From JAHDHW01 sp965220465 (lineage in GTDB: Bacteria; Bacteroidota; Bacteroidia; Chitinophagales; Saprospiraceae), in the NCBI GenBank assembly GCA_965220465.1, contig CBDCPZ010000022.1, forward strand, positions 434,001 to 498,000: a DNA stretch of 64,000 nucleotides, in the 5' to 3' direction. The notes beneath the pieces are model-generated. The model did not search any database and had not been told where the DNA came from. It was given only the letters and a program-made list of their open reading frames with translations. The translations under genes and the position numbers were made by a program. The first letter of the stretch is position 1, and every line of letters begins with the position of its first letter. This document shows, piece by piece, positions 51,393 to 59,807 of the stretch.

Positions 51393-51908
51393 TTATAGTT
51401 TCAATAGCTTGAAACTTTGTCTTAAAATTCCTGAACCGTCGGTGAACTGTAAAATATATAAGCCGGGAGGATAAGTATTCATAGCCCAATGCATTTTTAA
51501 ACTGCCTGCAGGAAATACCTTGGTCATTAAATTTTTTCCAGAATAATCTAAAAATGTGAGTTGAGCGTCTTCTCCCAGCTCATGATTAACCTGAAAAGCA
51601 AATGCTTCGTTGAAGGGGTTTGGGAATACTTTAGCATCGAAATGATTTAAAAACTCGTAATTAACATCAGGTTCAAATTTGTCCAATTCTTGCAGTAAAT
51701 CGTGAGGCTGTAAATATCCTTCTTTGTAATCTCCAAGTAAGGTGACGTCATAAAATGTAAATGGTTCTCCCAAAGTCCAGGTCAGTAATATTTGCTTGCC
51801 GGAATCATTTTCTCCAGCTACTCCTATGAGCTGTCGTTCGATAGATTGAGAAAAAATGGAGGATGTAATAAATAGAAAAACGAGGGTTAAAAGGTATGGG
51901 TTTTTCAT
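51393..51908 (-). CDS. Small T9SS-secreted protein with type A sorting domain
   Basis: A 171-aa protein: signal peptide (~1-20, ending IFSQ), a ~65-residue beta-domain (RQLIGVAGENDSGKQILLTWTLGEPF), then a C-terminal sorting domain (KVFPNPFNEAFAFQV, LTFLDYSGKNL, PPGLYILQF). The cargo part is too short to place in a family. It precedes the stalk-protein gene by 74 bp on the same strand, so they may be co-transcribed. Confidence 0.82.
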   Translation of the reverse strand: MKNPYLLTLVFLFITSSIFSQSIERQLIGVAGENDSGKQILLTWTLGEPFTFYDVTLLGDYKEGYLQPHDLLQELDKFEPDVNYEFLNHFDAKVFPNPFNEAFAFQVNHELGEDAQLTFLDYSGKNLMTKVFPAGSLKMHWAMNTYPPGLYILQFTDGSGILRQSFKLLKL

Positions 51909-52211
51909 AAGCGATGATTTTTATATATTTCAATATAAGCATTTATGGCCATATTTAAAAGCATAAAAACGAATAGCTTAAATAACTAAAACTTAGTTTG
52001 AGAGGATAAACTTTATGTCCGTTAATAGGATTTATACTGGTATCAGGACGATATTTTAATAGAAATCATAGACCAAGCTGATACCAGGGAGGCCCAGCTT
52101 TTGACTAAAAAGAATGGATTAATTCAATGTTTTTAATAACAGGAAGCAAATTGATGTTTTCCAGGTTGCCTTTTTAAGTGGTAATGTTGTTTCAAAGAAA
52201 TTAATGATCAA
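51909..52211. other. Intergenic region with an inverted repeat
   Basis: 303 bp between the small T9SS gene and the Omp85-like pseudogene. It has a 10-bp perfect inverted repeat (52037-52046 and 52078-52087). I see no gene here. Confidence 0.5.
52037..52087. repeat. 10-bp inverted repeat with 31-bp spacer
   Basis: CTGGTATCAG (52037-52046) and CTGATACCAG (52078-52087) are perfect inverses. The role is not clear; it could be a hairpin, operator or remnant of a mobile-element end. Confidence 0.6.
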
Positions 52212-53349
52212 TTAAAATGCCTCGCTAAACCCTAATGAGAATGTTTTGGCTTCTTCTTGCCCAAACCCAAAATCTAGTCTTAAGTTTACCTTGCTTTTAC
52301 TATCTACCATTATCCTAAATCCAAATCCTCCGGCATACCATAAGCCATCTATATTCATATCGCTAACCGTGTCTGCCACCCTGCCTGCACCGAAAAAGGC
52401 TACAACTCCAAAAGCTGACCAAATATGAAGTCTATATTCAATTTGGGCATCCATCACAACTTTATCTCGAATTGCTCCGAGATAATATCCCCTCATTCTA
52501 TTGGTTCCACCTAACATTCCAAGTGCAAAGAAAGGAACAGTTCCATCGTTTATTTCTGAATAAAATTGACCTGCAATAACATGATTTTTCCATGGATTAA
52601 AATATTTCCGAACATCAAAAATATATGAATTATATTTAAAATCACTGCCTAAATAGCTACCATAGAATCTCGCATTGCTTGCTAAAAACATCCCTGTTTA
52701 TGGATAATATCTATTGTCTCTTGCATCATAAATAATTCCTACTCCACCTCCGGATGAAATGCCACCTTTGTATCCGGGATATTGATTACGAACTAAAAAC
52801 CAGTGGAATCTTGTTTCACTTTCAGGTAATTTTTATACTCTTGCAATACCACTACATAAATGGTGTTTGCCTCGTTTATACCGACCAAAAAGGCATTTGA
52901 AAAGGATGTCTATTGGACTTAATTTGCTCAACACTATCTCTTGAAACAACATTTCCAACACCCAAAATATATTCAGGGAATTCGATATACGCTACAGCAC
53001 CTTTGATGTTAAATTTGTCTTCTTTGAGGTATAAGTTGCTGGCTAAAACGACTTTAAATTGTCCTGTTGTTGAAAAGGTGATTAACTCGCTAAAACTAGA
53101 TTCTGTCGAAACAGTATCGCTTTTTACCAAGTTAACAGTATTGAACTTCGCCAATCCAAATACGGACCCTGTTTTGCTGCTGTAAGACACAATGGGAACA
53201 AGGAAAATTTTAAAAACCCGTTCCGCCTTTTTATTAAACCTTGCAAACTTTGATAATGAATCGGTGGTAGTTGTATCCGCTTTTTCTTGTGCATTTAAAC
53301 TAAAAGCAGGAAAGTCAAGTATAAGGAAAGAGAGTAAAAATTTCATCAT
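52212..53349 (-). pseudogene. Disrupted outer-membrane protein (Omp85/BamA surface-antigen-like barrel)
   Basis: Two ORFs on one strand together give a single barrel protein. The N-part (53349-52876) has a signal peptide and early strands (IFLVPIVSYSSKTGSVFGLAKF). The C-part (52691-52212) has the surface-antigen pattern GGTNRMRGYYLGAIRDKV...EYR and ends in FSEAF with the terminal Phe. The bridge 52692-52875 keeps coding in other frames: after a frameshift near 52880 it reads FLVGINEANTIYVVVLQEYKNYL, then a second shift gives YPGYKGGISSGGGVGIIYDARDNRYYP, followed by an in-frame stop (52698-52700), where the family expects a residue like Lys in NxFxPxxG. So there are at least two frameshifts and one nonsense change. 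IS insertion sits just upstream of its start region (53426 onward). Confidence 0.85.
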
Positions 53350-53412
53350 TTATTAAAAGGTTTAGTTGGGTTAGGGGTGCATTAATTACAATGGATATAT
53401 AGGTAGTAATCA

Positions 53413-53423
53413 AATTAATATAT
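53413..53423. repeat. Candidate IS target-site duplication, left copy
   Basis: AATTAATATAT (11 bp) also occurs at 54496-54506 next to the right IS end. Two bases (53424-53425) separate it from the left inverted repeat. AT-rich, so some matching could be by chance. Confidence 0.5.
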
Positions 53424-53425
53424 AT

Positions 53426-54495
53426 GAGGGGTGGGCATTATTTAAATTCGTTTAAAAATGCTTGAGTTGAAGCCCACGGCCTATTATTTAAAAAATTGTC
53501 TCTCATCATCAGTTGAACGGCTAAAGGGCCGATCATTAAAAAAGCAGAGACTTTATCAATGCCCTTGTAAGGCAGTTGTTTTTCTCCTTCTAGGTCAAAA
53601 AGTTGCTTGATGAGAGAAAATAAAGGTTCGATAGATGGTTTACGATGTCTATAAAGCCATTTGGCTTCGGCCAATTGAACCATCGAGTTGTACCATTTTA
53701 CGAATGGTTGTTTGACATAAGTGGTAAACACTTTCGGTGTTTGGAGCAAGATATCATAATCCTCATACAGTCGTTGAATGACTTTCAAAGATTGGTATCC
53801 TGCGTCACCCACAATGATGCCGATCAGGTCTTTGATTCCCTGGATCAGTTTGTCAATCCAGGAGTAGTCCTTATCCGAAGCGGTGCTTACCCAGGCTGAA
53901 ACAGGGAAACGATTTTGCAGGCATACTAAGTGTAGCCCATAGCCGAATCGCCAGCCATGATAAGCACTCTTAGACCAGGAAGCATCTGTGTCAATAGAGG
54001 AATGGGGGACTATGCCTGCCTCCATATGCTTTTTGTGCCACAGGCCGCCAAGGGCCCGGAAAACACTTTTGTCAACAAATGCCCAAGAGCAACGAAACTG
54101 CCGGTATTCCAATTCCTGGCATTGTACCGTTATTTGCGGTAAGAGCCAATGGATATACCTGGGCAAACTCAAAAATCGTCTACGTATCGTTTTACGTGAC
54201 GGGGCTGATGGAAAGCCAAAAGCTTCGAAATGCGCTTTAGCATATTTGGTCATTGCCTTGAAAGTATATATCCGTTTCAAGGACATTACCATAAAAAATA
54301 AGGTCATGGAGGCCAAAGAATACACAAATGGTCTTCCTCTGCCTCGTTTCTGCTCATAGCTATTATAGCATTTTTGCAGAAATTGTAAGATTTCAACTAT
54401 TTTAGTGGACATGTTAATTTGAGTCTTTGTCTCAAACTAATATCCACAGATATTTTCATTGGGGCAAAGGCTTCTTTTATTTATGCCCACCCCTC
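53426..54495. mobile_element. Insertion sequence (about 1.07 kb) with 13-bp terminal inverted repeats
   Basis: The left end GAGGGGTGGGCAT (53426-53438) is exactly matched by its inverse at 54483-54495. It holds one transposase gene (53438-54412, minus), whose stop codon overlaps the left repeat. Flanks carry an 11-bp repeat (53413-53423 and 54496-54506). The family could not be fixed by eye; the DDE transposase is a general Tnp_1/IS4- or IS5-like type. The element appears intact, so it may be active. Confidence 0.85.
53438..54412 (-). CDS. DDE transposase
   Basis: A 324-aa transposase. Acidic triad candidates: D114 in AFVDKSVF, D203 in IVGDAGYQS, and E262 in PSIEPLFSLIKQLF. The N-terminal part has basic residues (SRKTIRRRFLSL, 72-83) expected for DNA binding. 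The ORF fills nearly the whole element and its stop codon lies in the left terminal repeat. No frameshift or internal stop is visible, so this copy looks complete. It may belong to an IS4/IS5-like or unclassified group. Confidence 0.87.
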   Translation of the reverse strand: MSTKIVEILQFLQKCYNSYEQKRGRGRPFVYSLASMTLFFMVMSLKRIYTFKAMTKYAKAHFEAFGFPSAPSRKTIRRRFLSLPRYIHWLLPQITVQCQELEYRQFRCSWAFVDKSVFRALGGLWHKKHMEAGIVPHSSIDTDASWSKSAYHGWRFGYGLHLVCLQNRFPVSAWVSTASDKDYSWIDKLIQGIKDLIGIIVGDAGYQSLKVIQRLYEDYDILLQTPKVFTTYVKQPFVKWYNSMVQLAEAKWLYRHRKPSIEPLFSLIKQLFDLEGEKQLPYKGIDKVSAFLMIGPLAVQLMMRDNFLNNRPWASTQAFLNEFK

Positions 54496-54506
54496 AATTA
54501 ATATAT
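54496..54506. repeat. Candidate IS target-site duplication, right copy
   Basis: AATTAATATAT, matching 53413-53423. It includes the last codons' stop (TTA at 54498-54500 is the TAA stop of the neighbouring SDR gene on the minus strand). Confidence 0.5.
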
Positions 54507-55097
54507 TTTAATAATTTGACCTGTATTCGCTCCTTCAATACTTTTTATATAACCTTTAACAACATGCTCCATTGAGACTGGATTGTGCCCCGGGAAATAT
54601 CGTGCGTACTTTTCCACAGCATCTTCAACCAATCCGGGACAGACAACATTGATTCGAATATTTCTTTTAAGCTCGATTGCTGCAGCCTTTACGAAAGCAT
54701 TGACAGCGCCATTGACCATACTTAAACCAAGACCCATCCGAATTGGATCTTCAGCTAAAATTCCAGTAATTAGAGTAAAGGACCCTTTATCATTGATATA
54801 TTCCTTTCCGACCATAACGAGATTGATTTGTCCCATCATTTTATCACGGATTCCGATATAAAAATCATCTTCGGTCATACTATCAAAGGGGCCAAAATGG
54901 GCTCCTCCAGCAGCGCAAACAACAGCGTCAACATTTGGAACAGCTTTGTACATTCGTTCAATTGATGCACGGTTTGTCATATCAACAATTATATCACCTT
55001 GATGAGCACTGGCTTTAATTACTTCATGCCTTGATGCTAGGCGATTATACACTTTTTGGCCAATTGTACCGGATGCTCCAACGAGTATTATTTTCAT
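54498..55097 (-). CDS. Short-chain dehydrogenase/reductase, atypical (PRK07578-like)
   Basis: A 199-aa Rossmann protein. The N-terminal nucleotide motif GASGTIGQKVY (TGxxxGxG variant) is at 7-17, DAVVCAAGGAHFG (NNAG equivalent) at ~57-69, and SFTLITGIL near 106. The active-site segment reads LSMVNGAVNAFVKAA, with no YxxxK, so the usual Tyr is replaced. This matches a known small SDR group in which Tyr is absent, so catalysis may differ or be lost. The gene ends only 2 bp before the IS right end, so the insertion just missed it. Confidence 0.82.
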   Translation of the reverse strand: MKIILVGASGTIGQKVYNRLASRHEVIKASAHQGDIIVDMTNRASIERMYKAVPNVDAVVCAAGGAHFGPFDSMTEDDFYIGIRDKMMGQINLVMVGKEYINDKGSFTLITGILAEDPIRMGLGLSMVNGAVNAFVKAAAIELKRNIRINVVCPGLVEDAVEKYARYFPGHNPVSMEHVVKGYIKSIEGANTGQIIKIY

Positions 55098-55128
55098 AAA
55101 TATAATTTTGAGGAATAATAATTATATC

Positions 55129-55136
55129 CAAATATA
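55129..55136 (-). promoter_or_regulatory. -7 element for the SDR gene
   Basis: TATATTTG on the minus strand, ~32 bp before the SDR ATG. Confidence 0.4.
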
Positions 55137-55231
55137 AAAAGAAGAAGCCAAGCTTTATAAAAAACTTTTTAACACGAAGCGCCCATTTAAAAGATAATTG
55201 GTAAATTCAGAAATTATCAGAAAACATACCT

Positions 55232-56923
55232 ATGAAAAACCATTGGAAATTTATTCCTACTGATGAAAAACAAGTTGAAGCATTACAGCGTAATTTAAAA
55301 ATTCATCCCTTATTAGCCCGTTTGCTGGTTCAACGAAATATCACCGAAAGTGAGGCTGTCCATCAATTTTTCAATCCCAATCTTAAAGATTTACATGACC
55401 CGTTTCTGATGCGTGGGATGGCTTCTGCTGTGTCCAGGGTTCGTCGTGCAATTAACAATGGAGAGCGCATTTTGCTTTATGGTGATTATGATGTTGATGG
55501 CACAACGTCAATTGCATTGTTGTTTGCTTTTTTAAAAAAATACCATTCTAAACTGGATTATTATATCCCGGATCGATACAAAGAAGGTTACGGAGTGTCA
55601 AAAGAAGGGATTGATTATGCCAGCCAGAATGATGTAAATTTAATTATATCGCTGGATTGCGGAATAAAAGCGGTTGAACAAGTTAAGGAAGCTCGAAAAA
55701 GGAATATTGATTTTATCATTTTGGATCATCATTTACCAGGGCCCGAAGTACCAAATGCAGTTGCCATTTTAGACCCTAAACAACCTTCGTGCGACTATCC
55801 TTTTAAAGAATTGAGTGGATGCGGAATCGCATTTAAATTTGTTCAGGGATTCAGTCAGCATGAGCAAATTCAGGAAGATGAGATATTCTCGTTATTGGAT
55901 TTAGTGGTCGTAAGTATTGCCTGTGATATTGTTCCGATGACCGGCGAAAACCGTATTCTTTCTTTTTATGGTTTAAAAAAGATCAACAGAAAGCCAAGGC
56001 TTGGTTTAAAAGCCTTAATAAAACAGAGTGGCCGTGATAACCAACTGACAATCAGTGATATTGTTTATGGTATTGGGCCAATGATCAATGCAGCCGGCCG
56101 AATGGCGGATGCCCGTCAAGCGGTAAAACTTTTGTTGACTGAAGAAAAAACGATAGCTGCAGATTATGCTCAGCAATTGGGATATCAAAACAATCAACGC
56201 AAAGAGTTTGATAAAAAAATTGTTCAGGAGGCTGAAGTGTTGATTGAAGAGTTGGTTGATTTGGGTAGTCAAAAAAGTATTGTTTTATATCAGCCACATT
56301 GGCATAAAGGAGTAGTCGGGATCGCTGCTTCCCGAATTGTAGAAAAATACAATCGGCCCGCAATTATCATGACGGAGTCAAATGGTGAAATAGTAGGATC
56401 TGCCCGCTCTGTTTCTGGTTTTGACATTTACGAAGCGCTCAAATCTTGTAATGATATGTTACTCCGTTTTGGTGGACATAAACACGCAGCGGGCATATCA
56501 TTGACAACAGATAAGCTAAAAATTTTCTCAGAACGATTTGAAAACCTTGCAAAAGAAACGGAGATTTTGGCATCACCGGTAGCGGAGAGTTCCATTTCGG
56601 CGGAGCTTCAATTCGAGGACGTTACGCCTTCCCTTTGGAAAAAAATCAAAAAATTTGCTCCTTTTGGGCCACAGAATCGAAATCCGATTTTTGTCAGTCG
56701 AAATGTCGAAGATACGGGCTATTCAAAATTGTTGAAAAATAATCATTTACGGCTCTCTTTACGGCAAAAACAATCCCCGGTATTTTATGGAATTGCGTTT
56801 GGACAAGGAGAGGCTTTCGAGCAAATAAAGAAAAACCCATTTGATATTTGTTACAACTTGCAGGAAAATCATTGGGATGGAAAAACGACCATTCAGCTTA
56901 ATGTAAAAGACTTATTTTTCTAA
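55232..56923 (+). CDS. recJ: Single-stranded-DNA-specific 5'-3' exonuclease RecJ
   Basis: A 563-aa DHH-family nuclease acting in RecF-pathway recombination and mismatch repair. GDYDVDGTTS is at 84-93 and the DHH motif at 165-167 (ILDHHLPG), with LDCGIK at 141-146 and the DHHA1 motif GGHKHAAG near 415-422. A C-terminal OB-like domain (~460-563) follows. Length and motifs are normal. A RidA gene follows about 100 bp downstream under its own promoter. Confidence 0.96.
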   Translation: MKNHWKFIPTDEKQVEALQRNLKIHPLLARLLVQRNITESEAVHQFFNPNLKDLHDPFLMRGMASAVSRVRRAINNGERILLYGDYDVDGTTSIALLFAFLKKYHSKLDYYIPDRYKEGYGVSKEGIDYASQNDVNLIISLDCGIKAVEQVKEARKRNIDFIILDHHLPGPEVPNAVAILDPKQPSCDYPFKELSGCGIAFKFVQGFSQHEQIQEDEIFSLLDLVVVSIACDIVPMTGENRILSFYGLKKINRKPRLGLKALIKQSGRDNQLTISDIVYGIGPMINAAGRMADARQAVKLLLTEEKTIAADYAQQLGYQNNQRKEFDKKIVQEAEVLIEELVDLGSQKSIVLYQPHWHKGVVGIAASRIVEKYNRPAIIMTESNGEIVGSARSVSGFDIYEALKSCNDMLLRFGGHKHAAGISLTTDKLKIFSERFENLAKETEILASPVAESSISAELQFEDVTPSLWKKIKKFAPFGPQNRNPIFVSRNVEDTGYSKLLKNNHLRLSLRQKQSPVFYGIAFGQGEAFEQIKKNPFDICYNLQENHWDGKTTIQLNVKDLFF

Positions 56924-57004
56924 GTTTGAGAGACTTCACAAATTTTTTGGATGCTTCTTTTTGATCAGCATTATTATCTTTTCGAAAAGATAAATTCTCT
57001 TGAT

Positions 57005-57012
57005 TAACTTTG
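57005..57012 (+). promoter_or_regulatory. -7 element for the RidA gene
   Basis: TAACTTTG, 12 bp before ATG 57025, so the leader would be only ~5-8 nt. It also overlaps the TTG at 57010, ruling that out as a start. Confidence 0.55.
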
Positions 57013-57024
57013 GGAAAAAACAAA

Positions 57025-57450
57025 ATGTCAAAATCAGAAAAAATAAATGCATCAAAAGCGCCAAAGCCGGTCGGTTTATATCCTCATGCAAGAAGAGTTG
57101 GAAATTTGCTATTTCTTTCCGGGATTGGACCGCGGGATCCTGAGACAGATGGGGTGCCCGGTTTAAAGCAAAGTAAAAGTGGAAACTTCACCGAATTTGA
57201 CTTCGAAGCACAATGCCATTCAGTTTTTCAAAATGTAAAAACAGTGCTGGAAGCTTGCGGGGCAAGCTGGGATTCTTTGGTAGATGTTACTGTTTTTTTA
57301 ACAGATATGCAAAGAGATTTTCATACTTATAATCGTATTTATGCTGAATATTTTAAAGACAACCTGCCTTGCCGAACAACTTGCGGAATCAGTTCATTGC
57401 CAACACCAATTGCTATAGAACTAAAATGTATTGCAGTGATTGAAGATTGA
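57025..57450 (+). CDS. RidA-family protein, 2-aminomuconate deaminase-like
   Basis: A 141-aa YjgF/YER057c/UK114-fold protein. RidA enzymes hydrolyse reactive enamines/imines; the sequence GLYPHARRVGNLLFLSGIGPR and PCRTTCGISSLPTPIAIELK suggests the subgroup that includes 2-aminomuconate deaminases of the kynurenine route, though no other pathway gene is nearby. The ATG at 57025 is preferred over a TTG 15 bp upstream, because a promoter element overlaps that TTG. It converges with apaG (13 bp gap). Confidence 0.82.
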   Translation: MSKSEKINASKAPKPVGLYPHARRVGNLLFLSGIGPRDPETDGVPGLKQSKSGNFTEFDFEAQCHSVFQNVKTVLEACGASWDSLVDVTVFLTDMQRDFHTYNRIYAEYFKDNLPCRTTCGISSLPTPIAIELKCIAVIED

Positions 57451-57463
57451 GAAAAAGGGATTA

Positions 57464-57850
57464 TTAGTTCATTTTAAAGGGAGTAATCAATTTAAATTCA
57501 GGAACAGGAACCTTGAATTTCACTTGCTTAATTTTGTCAATCATAAGGAAGTAACCATACATTTTGCCCATATCGGATTGAAGGGGAGACCAGGAGACGT
57601 ATTGATGTGATTCACCGGGACTGAGAATGGGTTGTTTGCCGATCACACCTTCTCCTTCAACCTCACGGACTACTCCGTTAGAATCAAAAATATACCAATG
57701 GCGGTGAAGTAACTGAACCGTGGTATTGCTTTTATTTTCAATAGTTATTTGGTAAACAAAAACAAATTTTTGTTCCAATGGTTTAGAGTGCTTCTCGTGA
57801 TAATAAGTTTCTACGCTAATTTTTATTCCTTTTGTTGTAAGCGTTTCCAT
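57464..57850 (-). CDS. apaG: ApaG-family protein
   Basis: A 128-aa beta-sandwich protein with the ApaG (DUF525) domain: VEGEGVIGKQPILSPGE, HQYVSWSPLQSDMGKMYGYFLM. ApaG affects cobalt resistance and Mg/Co efflux in enterobacteria; the molecular role is still unclear. It is third in the minus-strand run yicC-gmk-apaG, with only 3 bp to gmk. Confidence 0.93.
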   Translation of the reverse strand: METLTTKGIKISVETYYHEKHSKPLEQKFVFVYQITIENKSNTTVQLLHRHWYIFDSNGVVREVEGEGVIGKQPILSPGESHQYVSWSPLQSDMGKMYGYFLMIDKIKQVKFKVPVPEFKLITPFKMN

Positions 57851-57853
57851 CTT

Positions 57854-58432
57854 TTAATTAGTATAAGTTTGTTTTTCTAAAAAAGTATTAAGCATCTTTT
57901 CTGCACTTTCGACAGCTTTGTCAAGTACATCATTAACCACAACACGATCAAATTTGTTTATATATTTCAATTCCTTTTTGGCCCTGGCAATTCGTTTTTT
58001 AAGGCTTTTTTCATTTTCAGTCTTTCGCTTTTTTAATCTTTCAATGAGTACTTCAAGTGAAGGCGGATTGATAAAAATAGCTAAAGCCTGATCACCATAT
58101 ACCCTTTTAAGATTTTGCGCACCTTTGACTTCGATATCAAAAATAATGTGTTTGTCCAAGGCCCAAATTCGATCTATTTCACTTTTTAAAGTACCATAAA
58201 ACTGGTTTTCATAAACCTCTTCCCACTCTGCAAAATCGCCATTGGCAATTCGTTTTTTGAATTCTTCATGGTTTATAAAATAATAATCAACACCGTCTTT
58301 TTCATGCGGTCGTTTTGCTCTTGTAGTGGCAGATATTGAAAAAGCAAGGTTGTCAAATTTATTTAAAAGTTTTTCAACTATAGTTGTTTTTCCGGCACCT
58401 GAAGGTGCGGTAATAATAATCATTTTACTCAT
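57854..58432 (-). CDS. gmk: Guanylate kinase
   Basis: A 192-aa P-loop kinase that phosphorylates GMP to GDP, essential for GTP supply. The Walker A motif APSGAGKTT is at 9-17, with the GMP-binding motifs SATTRAKRPHEKDGVDY (34-50) and DIEVKGAQNLK near 98-108. Normal length. Second gene of the operon, with yicC 21 bp upstream and apaG 3 bp downstream. Confidence 0.97.
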   Translation of the reverse strand: MSKMIIITAPSGAGKTTIVEKLLNKFDNLAFSISATTRAKRPHEKDGVDYYFINHEEFKKRIANGDFAEWEEVYENQFYGTLKSEIDRIWALDKHIIFDIEVKGAQNLKRVYGDQALAIFINPPSLEVLIERLKKRKTENEKSLKKRIARAKKELKYINKFDRVVVNDVLDKAVESAEKMLNTFLEKQTYTN

Positions 58433-58453
58433 TTTCTCTGTATCTCTGTTTTC

Positions 58454-59329
58454 CTAAATAGTATTGAGGATTTGCTCTTTAATTTTTTCGAGCTCATCTT
58501 TCATTTTCACCACGCAGCGTTGAATCTCGGAAGAATTGGCTTTTGAACCTAAAGTATTAATCTCGCGACCCATTTCCTGGCTAATAAAACTTATTTTGCG
58601 GCCTTTAATGGTCTCTTTTGAATCCAACACTTCTATAAAATATTTGCAATGCTGCGAAAGCCTGACCTTTTCTTCCGTGATGTCCATTTTTTCAAGGTAA
58701 TATAAAATCTCCTGCTCAAAACGATTGGCATCAATATTCTCCTTTCCAACATATTCTTCCATATGCTTGTTAATCTTTTGTCTTAATTTTGTAACTCGCT
58801 CTAATTCAAGCGGTTTCAGTTTTGACAACAATTCAAGGATCGTTTCAATCCTGGCTCGACAATCACTTTCCATTGCGCTACCTTCTTCGGTTCGAAATCC
58901 AGTAAAATTTTCTAATGCTTTATTGATAGTCGCTAATACAGCTTTCCATTCGGACTCGTCAATAGAGTCCACGGAAGAAGACACGACATTTGGAATACGG
59001 AGAATAGCTTGCATAATATCAGCAGAAGGCATTGCTAATTCCTTTGAAAGTTGATGCAATTCTTTATAATATTTTGTAAAAAGAGCTTGATTTAAAGCAT
59101 ATTCTCCATCTCCTTCCATTGATTTAAGATCAATAGTTACGTCAATTTTTCCTCTTTGAGCCTTATCAGTGATTAATTTTCGAAGGATATGCTCTTTATC
59201 TTTATAGGCTTGAGGCATTTTAAAACGGACGTCAGTAAACTTACTATTCAAAGATCGAATTTCAACAGAAATGGTCTTATTTCCAATTGTATTTGTAGCG
59301 CGACCAAACCCCGTCATAGATAATAGCAT
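58454..59329 (-). CDS. YicC-family endoribonuclease/stress protein
   Basis: A 291-aa YicC protein with N-terminal MLLSMTGFGRAT, RSLNSKFTDVRFKMP, and C-terminal DUF1732 segment GRKISFISQEMGREINTLGSKANSSEIQ split over two motifs. YicC proteins are Mg/Mn-dependent endoribonucleases in E. coli and related organisms. It heads the yicC-gmk-apaG run, a common pairing with gmk. The TATCTTTG at 59427-59434 is the likely promoter. Confidence 0.94.
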   Translation of the reverse strand: MLLSMTGFGRATNTIGNKTISVEIRSLNSKFTDVRFKMPQAYKDKEHILRKLITDKAQRGKIDVTIDLKSMEGDGEYALNQALFTKYYKELHQLSKELAMPSADIMQAILRIPNVVSSSVDSIDESEWKAVLATINKALENFTGFRTEEGSAMESDCRARIETILELLSKLKPLELERVTKLRQKINKHMEEYVGKENIDANRFEQEILYYLEKMDITEEKVRLSQHCKYFIEVLDSKETIKGRKISFISQEMGREINTLGSKANSSEIQRCVVKMKDELEKIKEQILNTI

Positions 59330-59426
59330 ATAAGAATATGTTTTTCAGTAATTAAAAATAATGGTAACAACTAAATATTTGGGTTCTACAGGATTTGCAT
59401 TAATTATGAGCGAAATCATAACTGCA

Positions 59427-59434
59427 CAAAGATA
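59427..59434 (-). promoter_or_regulatory. -7 element for yicC
   Basis: TATCTTTG on the minus strand, ~98 bp before the yicC start; leader about 90 nt. Confidence 0.4.
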
Positions 59435-59494
59435 ACTAAAGCTTTATGAAATAAAAGCACAGTGAACGATACTATTATCATATAAAAAAATCTG

Positions 59495-59528
59495 TTTTAA
59501 CCAATTTAAAAACGAATATTGGTTAAAA
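59495..59528. repeat. 10-bp perfect inverted repeat upstream of HU
   Basis: TTTTAACCAA (59495-59504) and TTGGTTAAAA (59519-59528) with a 14-bp spacer; could be an operator in the yicC/HU divergent region. Confidence 0.45.
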
Positions 59529-59807
59529 TAATAATCGTTTGGCGAATAAAAGTAAAGCCTTATGAGACAGAATATTTTAGTGACCAACATAGAATAAATA
59601 GAATCTTGAATTGGAAATCAACATACATACATTAATTAAAAAATCAAATAATATTTATATAAAGATGTATTAACTTGACAATGAAATGAAGATTAATTGA
59701 AATAAAAGTGGTTTTTATTTTCAATTAATGAATAAAAATGCGAAATTTGCCTCGCTTTATAGCAACCTATATATAATTCATAACTAATTATAAACCAAAC
59801 AATAGCA

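Larger units (their letters stand above)
59330..59807. other. Divergent intergenic region between yicC and HU
   Basis: 478 bp, AT-rich. It has the yicC -7 element (59427-59434) and a 10-bp inverted repeat (59495-59528). I see no clear TAnnTTTG element for HU; the nearest is a degenerate AAATTTG at about 59743. No ORF or RNA gene is visible. Confidence 0.5.

Noticed and set aside
53988..54359. 123-aa plus-strand frame inside the IS
   Set aside because: Antisense to the transposase, a shadow frame of its coding bias.
57010..57024. TTG start for the RidA gene
   Set aside because: It overlaps the -7 element, so it would not be in the mRNA. ATG 57025 is preferred.
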